Positions 27,674 to 36,090 of a stretch of 64,000 bases of DNA are shown here, piece after piece (the first letter of the stretch is position 1; every line of letters starts with the position of its first letter). The notes under the pieces were generated by a model. The model had not been told where the DNA came from and made no database searches. It saw only the letters and a program-made list of their open reading frames with translations. The position numbers and the translations under genes were made by a program. The stretch comes from Parabacteroides hominis (GTDB taxonomy: Bacteria; Bacteroidota; Bacteroidia; Bacteroidales; Tannerellaceae): the NCBI RefSeq assembly GCF_014287585.1, contig NZ_JACOOJ010000021.1, positions 27,123 through 91,122 of the forward strand, written 5' to 3'.

Positions 27674-28987
27674 ATGAAAAAGCACCTTTTTACCGTAAGT
27701 TTCCTATCCGTTTTGCTATTAGCAACAGGATGCAAGCAGACAAAAGAGAAGACACGACACATCCCGACCGCCCCACAGATGGAAGCCCGGATAGACCGTT
27801 CCGAACCCGTAAAAATCGTGGATGTGGAGCAAGCTGCCGGGAAGCCTGAGGCGTTGAAGTTAAGCCAGATCGCCTCCGAGATCGAATACCACACCGTTGG
27901 AGACGGCCGGTTCACCGTCACCCAGGCGATCGAGTTGCCGGACAGCAATGCCTTTATCACATTCAATAACCCGCGCATCTACTACCGCAAGCAAGGCATT
28001 CCGAGCAAACGATACGGATTCAAGGCTTTGGCCTACAAATGGAACAACGAGATGAACGGGCAGAACATGTTCTACGACAAGAAGACCACCCGCATGTATG
28101 TCGCCCTTAGCGGGAAGACTCAGGAAACGCGGAGAACCGGGACGGACAGCATCCCCTGCATCGGCATGTTGCCGCCACTGGACACGATGCTGACGATCGA
28201 GAATTACGTCTTTCCGGAAAGCCTCCCTGCCAAATACCCGCTCAACACGATATATGACAAGCTGTTAGGTTTCTCCTCCACCGGCTACACCCTGTGCCGC
28301 TACGGAGAAACGACGGGAGAGCCGGACGGGATCACGACATTCAACCTCCTGGGCGATACGCTCTGCAAGTTCCGGTTGAAGGAAGGGGAATTGGCTCCGC
28401 GCACGTTGACCGACAACATTCCGTTCTTCCATACATCCTACTGGAACACCGGACAGGACCGTATGACCTTCATGATGCCCTATTGCGACACCGTCTACCA
28501 GTTACGTGACCCGCAAACCGTCGCCCCGCTCTACGCCATCCGTTACGGGGAGCAAGGGCTTAACCTGAAAGAGATGGCGGAGGCTAAAATCCCGAAAGGC
28601 AAAATGTGGCTGAAAACCTTTTATGAGAATCCCAAAGGGCTGTTCATGGGCCTTTACCAGAAAGGGGGACGGATAATCGCAAACTGGATCGGTTGGGAAT
28701 ATGACTACAAACCGACCTTAACCCACCAGGCGGTCTACCTGAAAGAAGAAGGCCGGACCGTCATGTTGCCGATCGACAAAAACAGGGGCTTTATCAACGA
28801 CCTGGACGACGGGATGCCTTTCTGGCCGGACGGACAGACGGACGATTGCCTGTACATGCTCCGCACCGTCACCGAGATGCGCGAACTGGTGAAACGCACC
28901 GGCTCGCCCAAGCAAAAGAAGCTGATTGAGCTGCTGGACAACCCGAAGATTCCCGAACGGGATTATGTGATGATTGTCGTACGATAA
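27674..28987 (+). CDS. lipoprotein of the DUF4933-like type (E, paralogue of B)
   Basis: 437 residues; the signal peptide ends in LLATGC, a lipobox. It shares with B the order of motifs: SQIASEIEYHTVGD, TTRMYVAL, GITTFNLLGDTLC, DTVYQLRD, NDLDDGMPFWPDGQTD, TGSPKQKKL and the end YVMIVVR. It closes the five-gene cluster and converges on the response regulator gene 14 bp away. Function is unknown. Confidence 0.8.
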   Translation: MKKHLFTVSFLSVLLLATGCKQTKEKTRHIPTAPQMEARIDRSEPVKIVDVEQAAGKPEALKLSQIASEIEYHTVGDGRFTVTQAIELPDSNAFITFNNPRIYYRKQGIPSKRYGFKALAYKWNNEMNGQNMFYDKKTTRMYVALSGKTQETRRTGTDSIPCIGMLPPLDTMLTIENYVFPESLPAKYPLNTIYDKLLGFSSTGYTLCRYGETTGEPDGITTFNLLGDTLCKFRLKEGELAPRTLTDNIPFFHTSYWNTGQDRMTFMMPYCDTVYQLRDPQTVAPLYAIRYGEQGLNLKEMAEAKIPKGKMWLKTFYENPKGLFMGLYQKGGRIIANWIGWEYDYKPTLTHQAVYLKEEGRTVMLPIDKNRGFINDLDDGMPFWPDGQTDDCLYMLRTVTEMRELVKRTGSPKQKKLIELLDNPKIPERDYVMIVVR

Positions 28988-29001
28988 GGGTTGCCATCCG
29001 G

Positions 29002-29610
29002 TTACAAACCGTATTTCCGCATCTTGTTATAAAGCGTCTGCCGGCTGATATTCAGTTGCTGGGCACAAAGTGTCAGGTTGCCGTTCTTTTCGCGCAACAC
29101 TTCACTGATAAACTGCTTCTCCATCTCCTCCAACGTCACCGGGGGGGATACGGAAGCCGTTTTTTCGATATGGGAATCGTCCGCCCCGAACGAAGACGAG
29201 TCCGTCATCAGAAGGGCCCGCTCCTCCTGCCTTCTCCGGAAAGCCTCTTGCAAGGTTGCCACCAACATCTCGTTATCCCAGGGTTTTACAACAAAATCCG
29301 CCGCTCCCCTTTTCAAGGCGGAAACGGCCAGTTCGATATCTCCGAAACCCGTGATCAGGACAACCTGAGGCGGGTCGGGACGGTCTACGATACGCTCCAA
29401 CCAGAACAAACCTTCGCTTCCATCCTGCCGCCCGGTCGCAAAATTCATATCCAACAGGACAATATCGACATCATTTTCACGCAACAAAGCCGGCAAAAGC
29501 GTCGGAACAGACACTCCCACCACCGTTTTGAACTCGCGTGCCAGAATCATCTTCAACGTTTTCAGCACCGCTTCGTTATCGTCCACAAGGATTATTTTCG
29601 CGTCCAGCAT
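29002..29610 (-). CDS. response regulator, receiver plus Fis-type HTH, no AAA+ domain
   Basis: 202 residues. Receiver: VDDNEAVLKTL with the acidic pair, DIVLLDMNF with the phospho-acceptor Asp, VLITGFGD and VVKPWDNE with the conserved Lys. A short linker is followed by a Fis-like helix-turn-helix, NGNLTLCAQQLNISRQTLYNKMRKYGL in two parts (NGNLTLCAQQLNIS, RQTLYNKMRKYG). NtrC-class regulators carry an AAA+ sigma-54-activating domain between these; here it is absent, so this is a RegA/ActR-like short form and should not itself drive RpoN promoters. The cognate kinase is probably the one at 21372. Tandem TGTGAC repeats lie just upstream. Confidence 0.9.
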   Translation of the reverse strand: MLDAKIILVDDNEAVLKTLKMILAREFKTVVGVSVPTLLPALLRENDVDIVLLDMNFATGRQDGSEGLFWLERIVDRPDPPQVVLITGFGDIELAVSALKRGAADFVVKPWDNEMLVATLQEAFRRRQEERALLMTDSSSFGADDSHIEKTASVSPPVTLEEMEKQFISEVLREKNGNLTLCAQQLNISRQTLYNKMRKYGL

Positions 29611-29725
29611 AGTCTCATTTCTTTTAGTAATACATAAAAAATAAAATGGTGTAAAGGAAGATTTACCGGCAACAAAAATAGGATTTAATACCTATTTTTT
29701 CGAAGAAAAGACGACTTATTTTTCC

Positions 29726-29884
29726 GTCACATGTGTGACGATGTGACGATGTGACAATTGTGACAAATGACAATAACCTAAAAATCAAAAAGAAGTACAT
29801 AAAGACTTTATATTATATATAATATAAGAGTATCTTTCATTCTCAACAACAGTTATTGTCATATTGTAATATTGTCACATCGTC
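29726..29884. repeat. tandem TGTGAC repeats within a long inverted repeat
   Basis: tgtgacga at 29734 and 29742, tgtgacaat at 29750 and tgtgaca at 29759 form a tight tandem series. gacgatgtgacaat (29745-29758) recurs inverted as attgtcacatcgtc (29871-29884), and tgacaataac (29768-29777) as gttattgtca (29852-29861), with an AT-only palindrome between. The region separates the response regulator from the permease and looks like an operator cluster, perhaps for the Fis-type regulator. I see no gene in 29611-30190. Confidence 0.65.
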
Positions 29885-29917
29885 AAGAGGTGGAGAGGCA
29901 AAGCCCCGGAGAAGCTG

Positions 29918-29950
29918 AAACATAGTTTCATCCCGGACAAAACTATGTTT
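29918..29950. repeat. perfect hairpin upstream of the permease
   Basis: aaacatagttt (29918-29928) pairs fully with aaactatgttt (29940-29950) around an 11-nt loop. There is no T-run. It lies upstream of the predicted promoter at 30015, so it is a DNA site rather than part of the permease leader. Confidence 0.45.
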
Positions 29951-30014
29951 TACAGGGAAAAGAACTAAGAATCGCGCTTATTAACACATTTCTACGCTTT
30001 AACCCCCTCTCCAA

Positions 30015-30047
30015 TTTGCAAAAGGGGGCATCGCCCCTTTACCTTTG
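30015..30047 (+). promoter_or_regulatory. primary-sigma promoter for the permease
   Basis: TTTG (30015-30018), 21-bp spacer, TACCTTTG (30040-30047). Transcription would start near 30053, leaving a leader of about 135 nt before the ATG at 30191. Confidence 0.6.
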
Positions 30048-30190
30048 CGAGACGAAAAGAAACACCGCCTCCTTTTCCCGAACTGTCCAATAATTAGACA
30101 ATTCACATGCTCTTCGGAGAAAAACAAGGATTTTCCTTAGACGCATTCGGGAAAAGGAGATAGTTTTGATTCGCACAAAAAATAAAAGTC

Positions 30191-32593
30191 ATGAAAGCAG
30201 TAGCACTCAAACTGGTTCTCCGTAGCTGGTGGCGAAACAAAACATTCTCTGTCATTTCGATCGTCAGCCTGGCGATCGGGATTGCCTGCACGAACCTGTT
30301 GGTGGCCTTCGTCATCTATGAATTCAACATCGAGGCGGATAATCCGAATAAGGAGAAAATCGTCTATATGGCACAGGATTCGCCGTTGAAATCGGGAGAG
30401 ATCGTTTCGTATGTGGCCGGCTCTATCCCTGTCCAGCTAAAAGAAAAATACACGGAAGTGGAAGATTACCTGCGCTTCAGCTCGATCGATTGCAACTCCG
30501 TCACCATTGGTGACAAACAATACGAACCGGTTTTGATCACCACCACAGATACTACTTTTGCCCATTTCTTTAGATATGAAGTGCTATACGGCGACCTGCA
30601 TGACGCCCTTTCCGCTCCGGACAAAGCCGCATTAAGCGAATCGTGCGCCCGGAAGTTGTTCGGAAAGACAAACCCGGTAGGAAAGATCGTCCAAATAGAC
30701 CTGGCGGACGGTGGCATGCGTTATGAGAACGAAACGACGCCCCTTTCCCGTCCTTTCCAGATTGCCGCCGTGTTGAAAGAACATCCGCAAGCCTATCTTA
30801 AATTCGACATGCTTACCGGCAACGGACAGGATTACTACGGCGGGATCGCCCTCCTGAAGGTTTCTCCCTCGTTCGACAAAAAGGGATTTGCCGAAAAGAT
30901 AAAAGCGGATGGAGTCCCCACGTTGCAACAGGAGAAAGGGGGCTATCATTTCTACTCCTTGCAAGACTCTTACTTTCAACGCTTCACGCAAGAGTCGATT
31001 CCTTATGTCGCCCGTTCCCAATCATCACTACTGATCATCGGGCTGATATCGGCCTTGCTGATCCTGCTGATCGCTTGCTCCAACTATATCAACCTCAGCT
31101 TCTCCAGGGTTCTTCAACAGATGCGGATCATACACACACAGAAGCTGATGGGAGCTACGCAAGCGGAGATGAATTACCAACTCTTCTTAGACACGTTCCT
31201 CACGGTCGGCATCGCCTTCCTGCTATCGTTGCTGATCGCCCACGACCTGATCCCCGTCTTCAACCGGATCATGTCCGGGCGGATCACCACCGGCTTCTTC
31301 CTGAACAGGCAGGTGTTGCCGTTCATCTGCGGACTGGTTCTGATCCTGTCCGTTATCCCCGCCTGCTACATGAGCCGGAGAATCGCTAACCTGACGGATA
31401 GCAACTACCGCCAGTTCTTTACCGGAAACAAAAAAAGAAGGATCGTCACCGCCCTCTCCGTCATGCAGTATATCATCTCCATCGGGCTGATTATCGGAAC
31501 GCTCACCATCTACGCGCAATTGAAACTGACGCAAAAGAAAGGGGAATGCTACCGCAACCTGATCGAGATCGGGAACTGGAAAGGGGGGAACCCGGATGCC
31601 AACACATTCGCGGCAGAACTGAAGAACAGGCCGGAAATAGCTTCGGTCACACGCGCCGGCGGCTCCATCCTCTTCGCCTGGCTCCAACAGATCACGATCG
31701 AAAACAAGGACGGATCGGAGTCTTACTACTCGTCCGTCCAATATATGGGTGAAGAAGACCTCCTGCAAACCCTGGGCCTGCAAATACTCCAGGGGGTGAC
31801 TCCTCAGGAAGCGATGCGGAAATATGACCGGCCGGTCTATATAAACCGGAGATATGCGGACATCCTGATCCCTGCCGGCGAAAATCCTGTCGGGCAACCG
31901 GTCAGCCGGTACGACAAGTTTTCCTACGGTGATCAGGCAAACGATCCGCAACAAGCCTGCACGATCTGCGGAATCGTCAGCGATCTCTATATCAACACGC
32001 TGGAAGAGGAAGCGATGCCATCCCTGATCTACCTCAACAATGCCGGTGCAAAGAATTACCGGATGCTCTATGTCAAGCTGAATGAAAAACAGAAAAAGAA
32101 GGGGCTGGAAACGATACGGGAAGTGTGGGAAAAAGCAAATCCGGGCGAATACTTCACCTACATAGATGTATATGACGTATTTATGCAACGCAACCGGAGG
32201 ACGACCGATATGGGTAACCTGCTCTTGATGTATTCGGTCATCAGCATCTTACTGACCTGCTTCGGCCTGTTCGGAATGGCTTTGTACGCGACCGAGCAAC
32301 GGACGAAAGAGATCGGCATCCGGAAGGTGAACGGAGCCAGTACCCGGAGCATCCTGTTCCTGCTGATCCGGCAATTCATCACATGGATAGCGGTAGCATT
32401 CGTGATCGCAACACCGCTTGCCTGGGTGCTCCTGAACCGTTGGCTGGAAAGTTTCGCCAACCGGGTGAGTGTTTCGCCGCTCTATTGCCTGCTGGGCGGA
32501 ATTATCGTCTTAGCCATCACATTGCTGACGGTAGGCTGGCATAGTTACCGGGCCGCCTCAGGCAACCCGGTAAGGAGTCTAAGAAGTGAATAA
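30191..32593 (+). CDS. MacB/FtsX-type ABC transporter permease
   Basis: 800 residues. A first membrane segment after residue 18 (TFSVISIVSLAIGIACTN) is followed by a large periplasmic MacB core domain, a first FtsX domain (SSLLIIGLISALLILLIAC onward), further membrane spans, a second periplasmic domain and a C-terminal FtsX domain with ATEQRTKEIGIRKVNGAS, the conserved coupling-helix motif. This double-FtsX layout is usual for Bacteroidetes ABC permeases that occur in sets with a LolD-type ATPase, an HlyD-type adaptor and TolC. Here it stands alone; the ATPase at 11313 is a candidate partner. Confidence 0.92.
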   Translation: MKAVALKLVLRSWWRNKTFSVISIVSLAIGIACTNLLVAFVIYEFNIEADNPNKEKIVYMAQDSPLKSGEIVSYVAGSIPVQLKEKYTEVEDYLRFSSIDCNSVTIGDKQYEPVLITTTDTTFAHFFRYEVLYGDLHDALSAPDKAALSESCARKLFGKTNPVGKIVQIDLADGGMRYENETTPLSRPFQIAAVLKEHPQAYLKFDMLTGNGQDYYGGIALLKVSPSFDKKGFAEKIKADGVPTLQQEKGGYHFYSLQDSYFQRFTQESIPYVARSQSSLLIIGLISALLILLIACSNYINLSFSRVLQQMRIIHTQKLMGATQAEMNYQLFLDTFLTVGIAFLLSLLIAHDLIPVFNRIMSGRITTGFFLNRQVLPFICGLVLILSVIPACYMSRRIANLTDSNYRQFFTGNKKRRIVTALSVMQYIISIGLIIGTLTIYAQLKLTQKKGECYRNLIEIGNWKGGNPDANTFAAELKNRPEIASVTRAGGSILFAWLQQITIENKDGSESYYSSVQYMGEEDLLQTLGLQILQGVTPQEAMRKYDRPVYINRRYADILIPAGENPVGQPVSRYDKFSYGDQANDPQQACTICGIVSDLYINTLEEEAMPSLIYLNNAGAKNYRMLYVKLNEKQKKKGLETIREVWEKANPGEYFTYIDVYDVFMQRNRRTTDMGNLLLMYSVISILLTCFGLFGMALYATEQRTKEIGIRKVNGASTRSILFLLIRQFITWIAVAFVIATPLAWVLLNRWLESFANRVSVSPLYCLLGGIIVLAITLLTVGWHSYRAASGNPVRSLRSE

Positions 32594-32601
32594 AGGGGAA
32601 A

Positions 32602-33258
32602 TTATCCGTTCACCTTCTTATAGTCGGCCAGGAAAGTAGCCAGGCCGCTATCGGTGAGCGGGTGTTTCAATAAGCCTTTGATAGCGGAGAGCGGGCAGGT
32701 CGCCACATCGGCGCCGGCTTCTACGCATTGCATGATATGTTGCGTGGAACGGATGGAAGCCGCCAGGACCTGCGTCTCGTAATCGTAGTAATCGTACATC
32801 TCGACGATCTTGCGCACCAGTTCGATCCCGTCGCTCGCTATATCGTCCAAACGGCCGACAAAAGGAGATACATACGTCGCACCCGCTTTGGCAGCCAGCA
32901 ATGCCTGTCCCGGAGAAAAGACGAGCGTACAATTCGTGCGGATGCCTTTACCTGAAAAATACTTGATCGCCTTGATCCCGGCTTCGATGCAAGGGACTTT
33001 CACTACGATATGCGGGTTCAGTCCGGCCAGTTCCTCACCTTCCCGGATCATGCCTTCGTAGTCCGTGGCAATCACTTCGGCGCTCACATCGCCGTCTACC
33101 ATTTCGCAAATCTCGATGTAATGTTTACGCTGGTTTTCTACTCCCTTGATGCCCTCTTTCGCCATCAGAGAAGGGTTGGTGGTAACGCCGTCGAGCACAC
33201 CCAATTCGTTTGCTTCCCGGATCTGATCCAGATTAGCCGTGTCAATAAAGAATTTCAT
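32602..33258 (-). CDS. tal: transaldolase / fructose-6-phosphate aldolase-like
   Basis: 218 residues, the short (TalC/FSA-like) form. It begins MKFFIDTANLDQI and carries GVTTNPSLMAKEG, HIVVKVPC with the Schiff-base Lys87, TNCTLVFSPGQALLAAKAGA and SPFVGRLDD, all family landmarks. Cytoplasmic, pentose phosphate pathway. It converges on the permease gene with an 8-bp gap. The choice between true transaldolase and fructose-6-phosphate aldolase cannot be settled by eye. Confidence 0.94.
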   Translation of the reverse strand: MKFFIDTANLDQIREANELGVLDGVTTNPSLMAKEGIKGVENQRKHYIEICEMVDGDVSAEVIATDYEGMIREGEELAGLNPHIVVKVPCIEAGIKAIKYFSGKGIRTNCTLVFSPGQALLAAKAGATYVSPFVGRLDDIASDGIELVRKIVEMYDYYDYETQVLAASIRSTQHIMQCVEAGADVATCPLSAIKGLLKHPLTDSGLATFLADYKKVNG

Positions 33259-33333
33259 CGCCTGTTTTTATTTAAGTAACTATATGATATAACAAACGAA
33301 ACCGCCTGATAGTTCATGCCGTTCTATTGACTT

Positions 33334-34566
33334 TCAAAACTCGAAACGCACACCGGCCCCGACACCTATCAAGGTCATGTTCTCGGTGCGATAACTCACC
33401 GGCTGGTTATTATCGAAATAATAGGAATAACGCGGTTCCAGGTACAAGCTCCAATCCCGGTAGAAACGGTATGAAACGCCGATAGAAAGGTTCAACGACC
33501 ATTGCAGGCCGGCTATGGAGGAACGGCTGGTAGCCGGTTCAGATTCATTCAAGCCATACGGTTCCACATGATAAATGGAACGCAACCCCTTCTCCATCAT
33601 AAATCCGCCGGAGACATACACGTTCCAATCCGGATTGTCCCATAGTTTAACCACCAGGTTGACCGGAATACCTAAATAATGGAGTCCCAACGTAGCTCGA
33701 CGACCGGTCGTCCAACTCTGGCTCATCTTCGAATACAGATAGGTATAAACAAGCCCGCTTTCCAGACCGATACGGTCGTTCAGGTTCTTCCGGACGGTTA
33801 ATCCGAACGACAAGGGAGGTGCACAATCCACATGCGAGAACGTTTCCGGACCGCCACCTATATCCAGATCCGGTTTCTCTTCCACGGGCGGTATGGGAGG
33901 AAGAGGCAGGCTGGGCTGATAGTCACTGCTCGATCCATCTTGAGAGTTACCATCCAGCCCCAAACCCAAAGAAAGATGTCCGCCCGTTCCCATATTGGCT
34001 CCGACCTGCCATTTGCCGCCTTTCGCTTTTGGGCGGTCCGCCCTTGCAATCAGTTTTTGAGTCCGGCGCTTTTCCGGTTCCGGTCCCTGATGTCGTCTGG
34101 CAGGGACTTGGGTTGCCGGTTGTGTAACCTCCGCTTTTGAAGGAAGCTCGATTTCTCCTTCTTCCCCAATGGTTTCTTCCCAAGCAATCGTATCGACAAG
34201 AATGGGAATGGCCGCCTCCTTTTGTGCAACATGGGCAACCACCCGTTCCCGCTTTTCAACATCCATTTTCTCAGGATTTGTCCTTTCAGCTATCTGTCCG
34301 CTCTTCTGCAATCCCGCGTCAAGCGCGGGAACGGGCTCTGTTTCGGGCTGGTACAAGCGGATCACGAGCAGCAAGGCAAGAACCGCGGCCACGACCGTTA
34401 TCCAGCCACCGATCCGCCAGCCGGAAAGACGCGGACGCCCGGCCACCTTCGCCTCGATCTGTTCCCAACATTCCGAATCGACAGGCAGACGGTGGTCTTC
34501 CAGTTTTTGCTTTACCTTCAAACTGAACAGGTCTAAATGCTCCTTATGTTCTGTTTCTGCTGACAT
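33334..34566 (-). CDS. anti-sigma-like N-terminus fused to a predicted outer-membrane beta-barrel domain
   Basis: 410 residues. Residues 1-50 are cytoplasmic-type and resemble the sigma-binding region of Bacteroidetes anti-sigma factors (FSLKVKQKLEDHRLPVD, CWEQIEAKV). One membrane segment follows (WITVVAAVLALLLVI, about 55-70), then a long low-complexity linker rich in Pro, Arg and Glu, and from about residue 245 a strand-rich PorT/OMP_b-brl-like domain (LESGLVYTYL, HYLGIPVNLVVKL, GVGAGVRFEF at the end). Its start overlaps the ECF sigma gene by 23 bp, which supports a sigma/anti-sigma pair. How one chain would reach both membranes is unclear. Confidence 0.75.
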   Translation of the reverse strand: MSAETEHKEHLDLFSLKVKQKLEDHRLPVDSECWEQIEAKVAGRPRLSGWRIGGWITVVAAVLALLLVIRLYQPETEPVPALDAGLQKSGQIAERTNPEKMDVEKRERVVAHVAQKEAAIPILVDTIAWEETIGEEGEIELPSKAEVTQPATQVPARRHQGPEPEKRRTQKLIARADRPKAKGGKWQVGANMGTGGHLSLGLGLDGNSQDGSSSDYQPSLPLPPIPPVEEKPDLDIGGGPETFSHVDCAPPLSFGLTVRKNLNDRIGLESGLVYTYLYSKMSQSWTTGRRATLGLHYLGIPVNLVVKLWDNPDWNVYVSGGFMMEKGLRSIYHVEPYGLNESEPATSRSSIAGLQWSLNLSIGVSYRFYRDWSLYLEPRYSYYFDNNQPVSYRTENMTLIGVGAGVRFEF

Positions 34567-35104
34567 TGTCCTGCGCTATTAAAGATTGAACCATTTCCTG
34601 CAATGCTTTCCTCGCCCGTGCAAACTGGGAGCGGGAAGTGATCTCCTGGATATGAAGCATAGCCGCTATTTCCTTATGCGTATATCCTTCGATGGCATAC
34701 AGGTTGAAGACGGTCCGGTAGCCGTTGGGCAACCGGGAGATGCATTCCAGCAGGTCATCTGCCGACAAGCGGTCCAGCACGGAAGCATCCGCATCTTCAA
34801 CCTGTCCTCCATATTCATCAATCGGGGCACTCGACCGGAGAGCATCGTATTTACGGAGATATTCGAGTGCCGTCGTCACAAAAACCCTTCGTATCCAAGC
34901 GCCGAACGGGCCTGTCGCCGAATAGGTCTGTATTTTGGTGAATACTTTGATAAATCCATCCTGAAGCAAGTCACGGGCCGTCTCCCTGTCGCGGACGTAA
35001 CGGGCACATACGCTCATCATGGCAGGTGCGTACAGCTCGTATAATTCTTTACGAGCCGATGCTTCGCCACGCTTGCATCCGTCGATTAACAGTTGTTCGT
35101 CCAT
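34544..35104 (-). CDS. ECF-type RNA polymerase sigma factor
   Basis: 186 residues. Region 2: AREL-YELYAPAMMSVCARYVRD then ARDLLQDGFIKVFTKIQTY. Region 4: SRLPNGYRTVFNLYAIEGYTHKEIAAMLHI, followed by the recognition helix SRSQFARARKAL. No extra C-terminal domain. The downstream overlapping gene is its presumptive anti-sigma factor. No promoter resembling the 28-bp ECF motif of the 38-47 kb regulon was found near it, so its targets are not apparent. Confidence 0.93.
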   Translation of the reverse strand: MDEQLLIDGCKRGEASARKELYELYAPAMMSVCARYVRDRETARDLLQDGFIKVFTKIQTYSATGPFGAWIRRVFVTTALEYLRKYDALRSSAPIDEYGGQVEDADASVLDRLSADDLLECISRLPNGYRTVFNLYAIEGYTHKEIAAMLHIQEITSRSQFARARKALQEMVQSLIAQDNVSRNRT

Positions 35105-35199
35105 AAATACTTGCTACTCTCTGATTATATGATGAAACAGGTTCCCGGATAGTTGCACCTATCTTCATTATTTATACACAAATATCTAAATTTATTTTT

Positions 35200-35207
35200 A
35201 TCTTCGC
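35200..35207 (+). promoter_or_regulatory. near-consensus -7 element
   Basis: TATCTTCG, one base off TAnnTTTG. It implies transcription from about 35211, which favours the ATG at 35229 over that at 35217 for the next gene. Confidence 0.35.
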
Positions 35208-35228
35208 AGAAATTAAATGAGTTGTTGT

Positions 35229-36059
35229 ATGAAGCGGGGAATAAATTTAATCATCTTGTTATTGTGCGCACTATGTCTGCAAGCACAATCCGATCTGACT
35301 TGGATCAGAACCAGGGAAGGGAAAATGGTGGTAGTGCCCAAACGGGCGGTTTTCGACCTGAACCTGCCCAAGTTCGCCTACAAAAGCTTCACGCCATCGG
35401 ACAGGCAACTGATCGAAGCCAAGTTGCGCGAATTCATTCCCGACCTTCCGGTCCAATCCGCCTACGACCAGGAGCGCCCGATGGATATGATTATTTCATC
35501 TGCCGCCTATCAACCTTTCTTCAATCCGTACACACCGATGTTAAGACGCGTTTCGCCGATGGCGTTGGACTTCCACGAAGTCTCGATCGTTCCCGTTAGC
35601 GAACAAGTGGCCTTTATCACAAGCGGCAGGCAATACACATGGCCCGGTGTCGGCGGCCTGACCCGGATCAATACGGAATTGCTATGGACGCACGACAGGT
35701 TCTCCCTGTCGGGAGGCGCTTTCGGCGGACGCTATTTCACCCCGTTCAATCCTTCCCCCCAATTCATGGGCGGCTTCAATGCAATGGCCAGCTACGATTT
35801 GACCGATTGGATGACGCTCAGAGGCTGGGGACAATATACGTTTTACGACCACAATGAGAAGCGGAATCCGCACATGTTGATGAACCCGTTCTACAATCAT
35901 ACAAGCGTAGGCGGAGCATTCGAATTCAAGGTGAACGATAGCGGCTTCAGGGTCGGCGTAGGGATCAACTACGAATACAATCCGATCCGCGGGAAAATGG
36001 AACGCCAGTTCATGTTCTATCCGGCAGGCAAGATCGGGACGTTCCGGATCGGTAACTAA
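35229..36059 (+). CDS. secreted protein of unknown function, strand-rich C-terminus
   Basis: 276 residues from the ATG at 35229 (MKRGINLII); an ATG at 35217 adds four residues. Signal peptide to about LCLQAQ. Residues about 25-75 are polar with VPKRAVFDLNLPKF; from about residue 140 there are alternating strands rich in Gly and aromatics (SGGAFGGRYFTPF, LTDWMTLRGWGQYTFYD, VGVGINYEYNPI) consistent with a small barrel or a periplasmic beta domain. I do not recognise the family. It is followed 31 bp later by an EEP-family gene on the same strand, perhaps in one operon. Confidence 0.7.
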   Translation: MKRGINLIILLLCALCLQAQSDLTWIRTREGKMVVVPKRAVFDLNLPKFAYKSFTPSDRQLIEAKLREFIPDLPVQSAYDQERPMDMIISSAAYQPFFNPYTPMLRRVSPMALDFHEVSIVPVSEQVAFITSGRQYTWPGVGGLTRINTELLWTHDRFSLSGGAFGGRYFTPFNPSPQFMGGFNAMASYDLTDWMTLRGWGQYTFYDHNEKRNPHMLMNPFYNHTSVGGAFEFKVNDSGFRVGVGINYEYNPIRGKMERQFMFYPAGKIGTFRIGN

Positions 36060-36090
36060 ACGTAAGGGAAAAGAATAAAACAACACAACC

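Noticed and set aside
30001..30060. Sigma-54 promoter for the permease (a ttgca sequence)
   Set aside because: No GG at the required 10-bp distance upstream of the GC; a primary-sigma promoter fits better.
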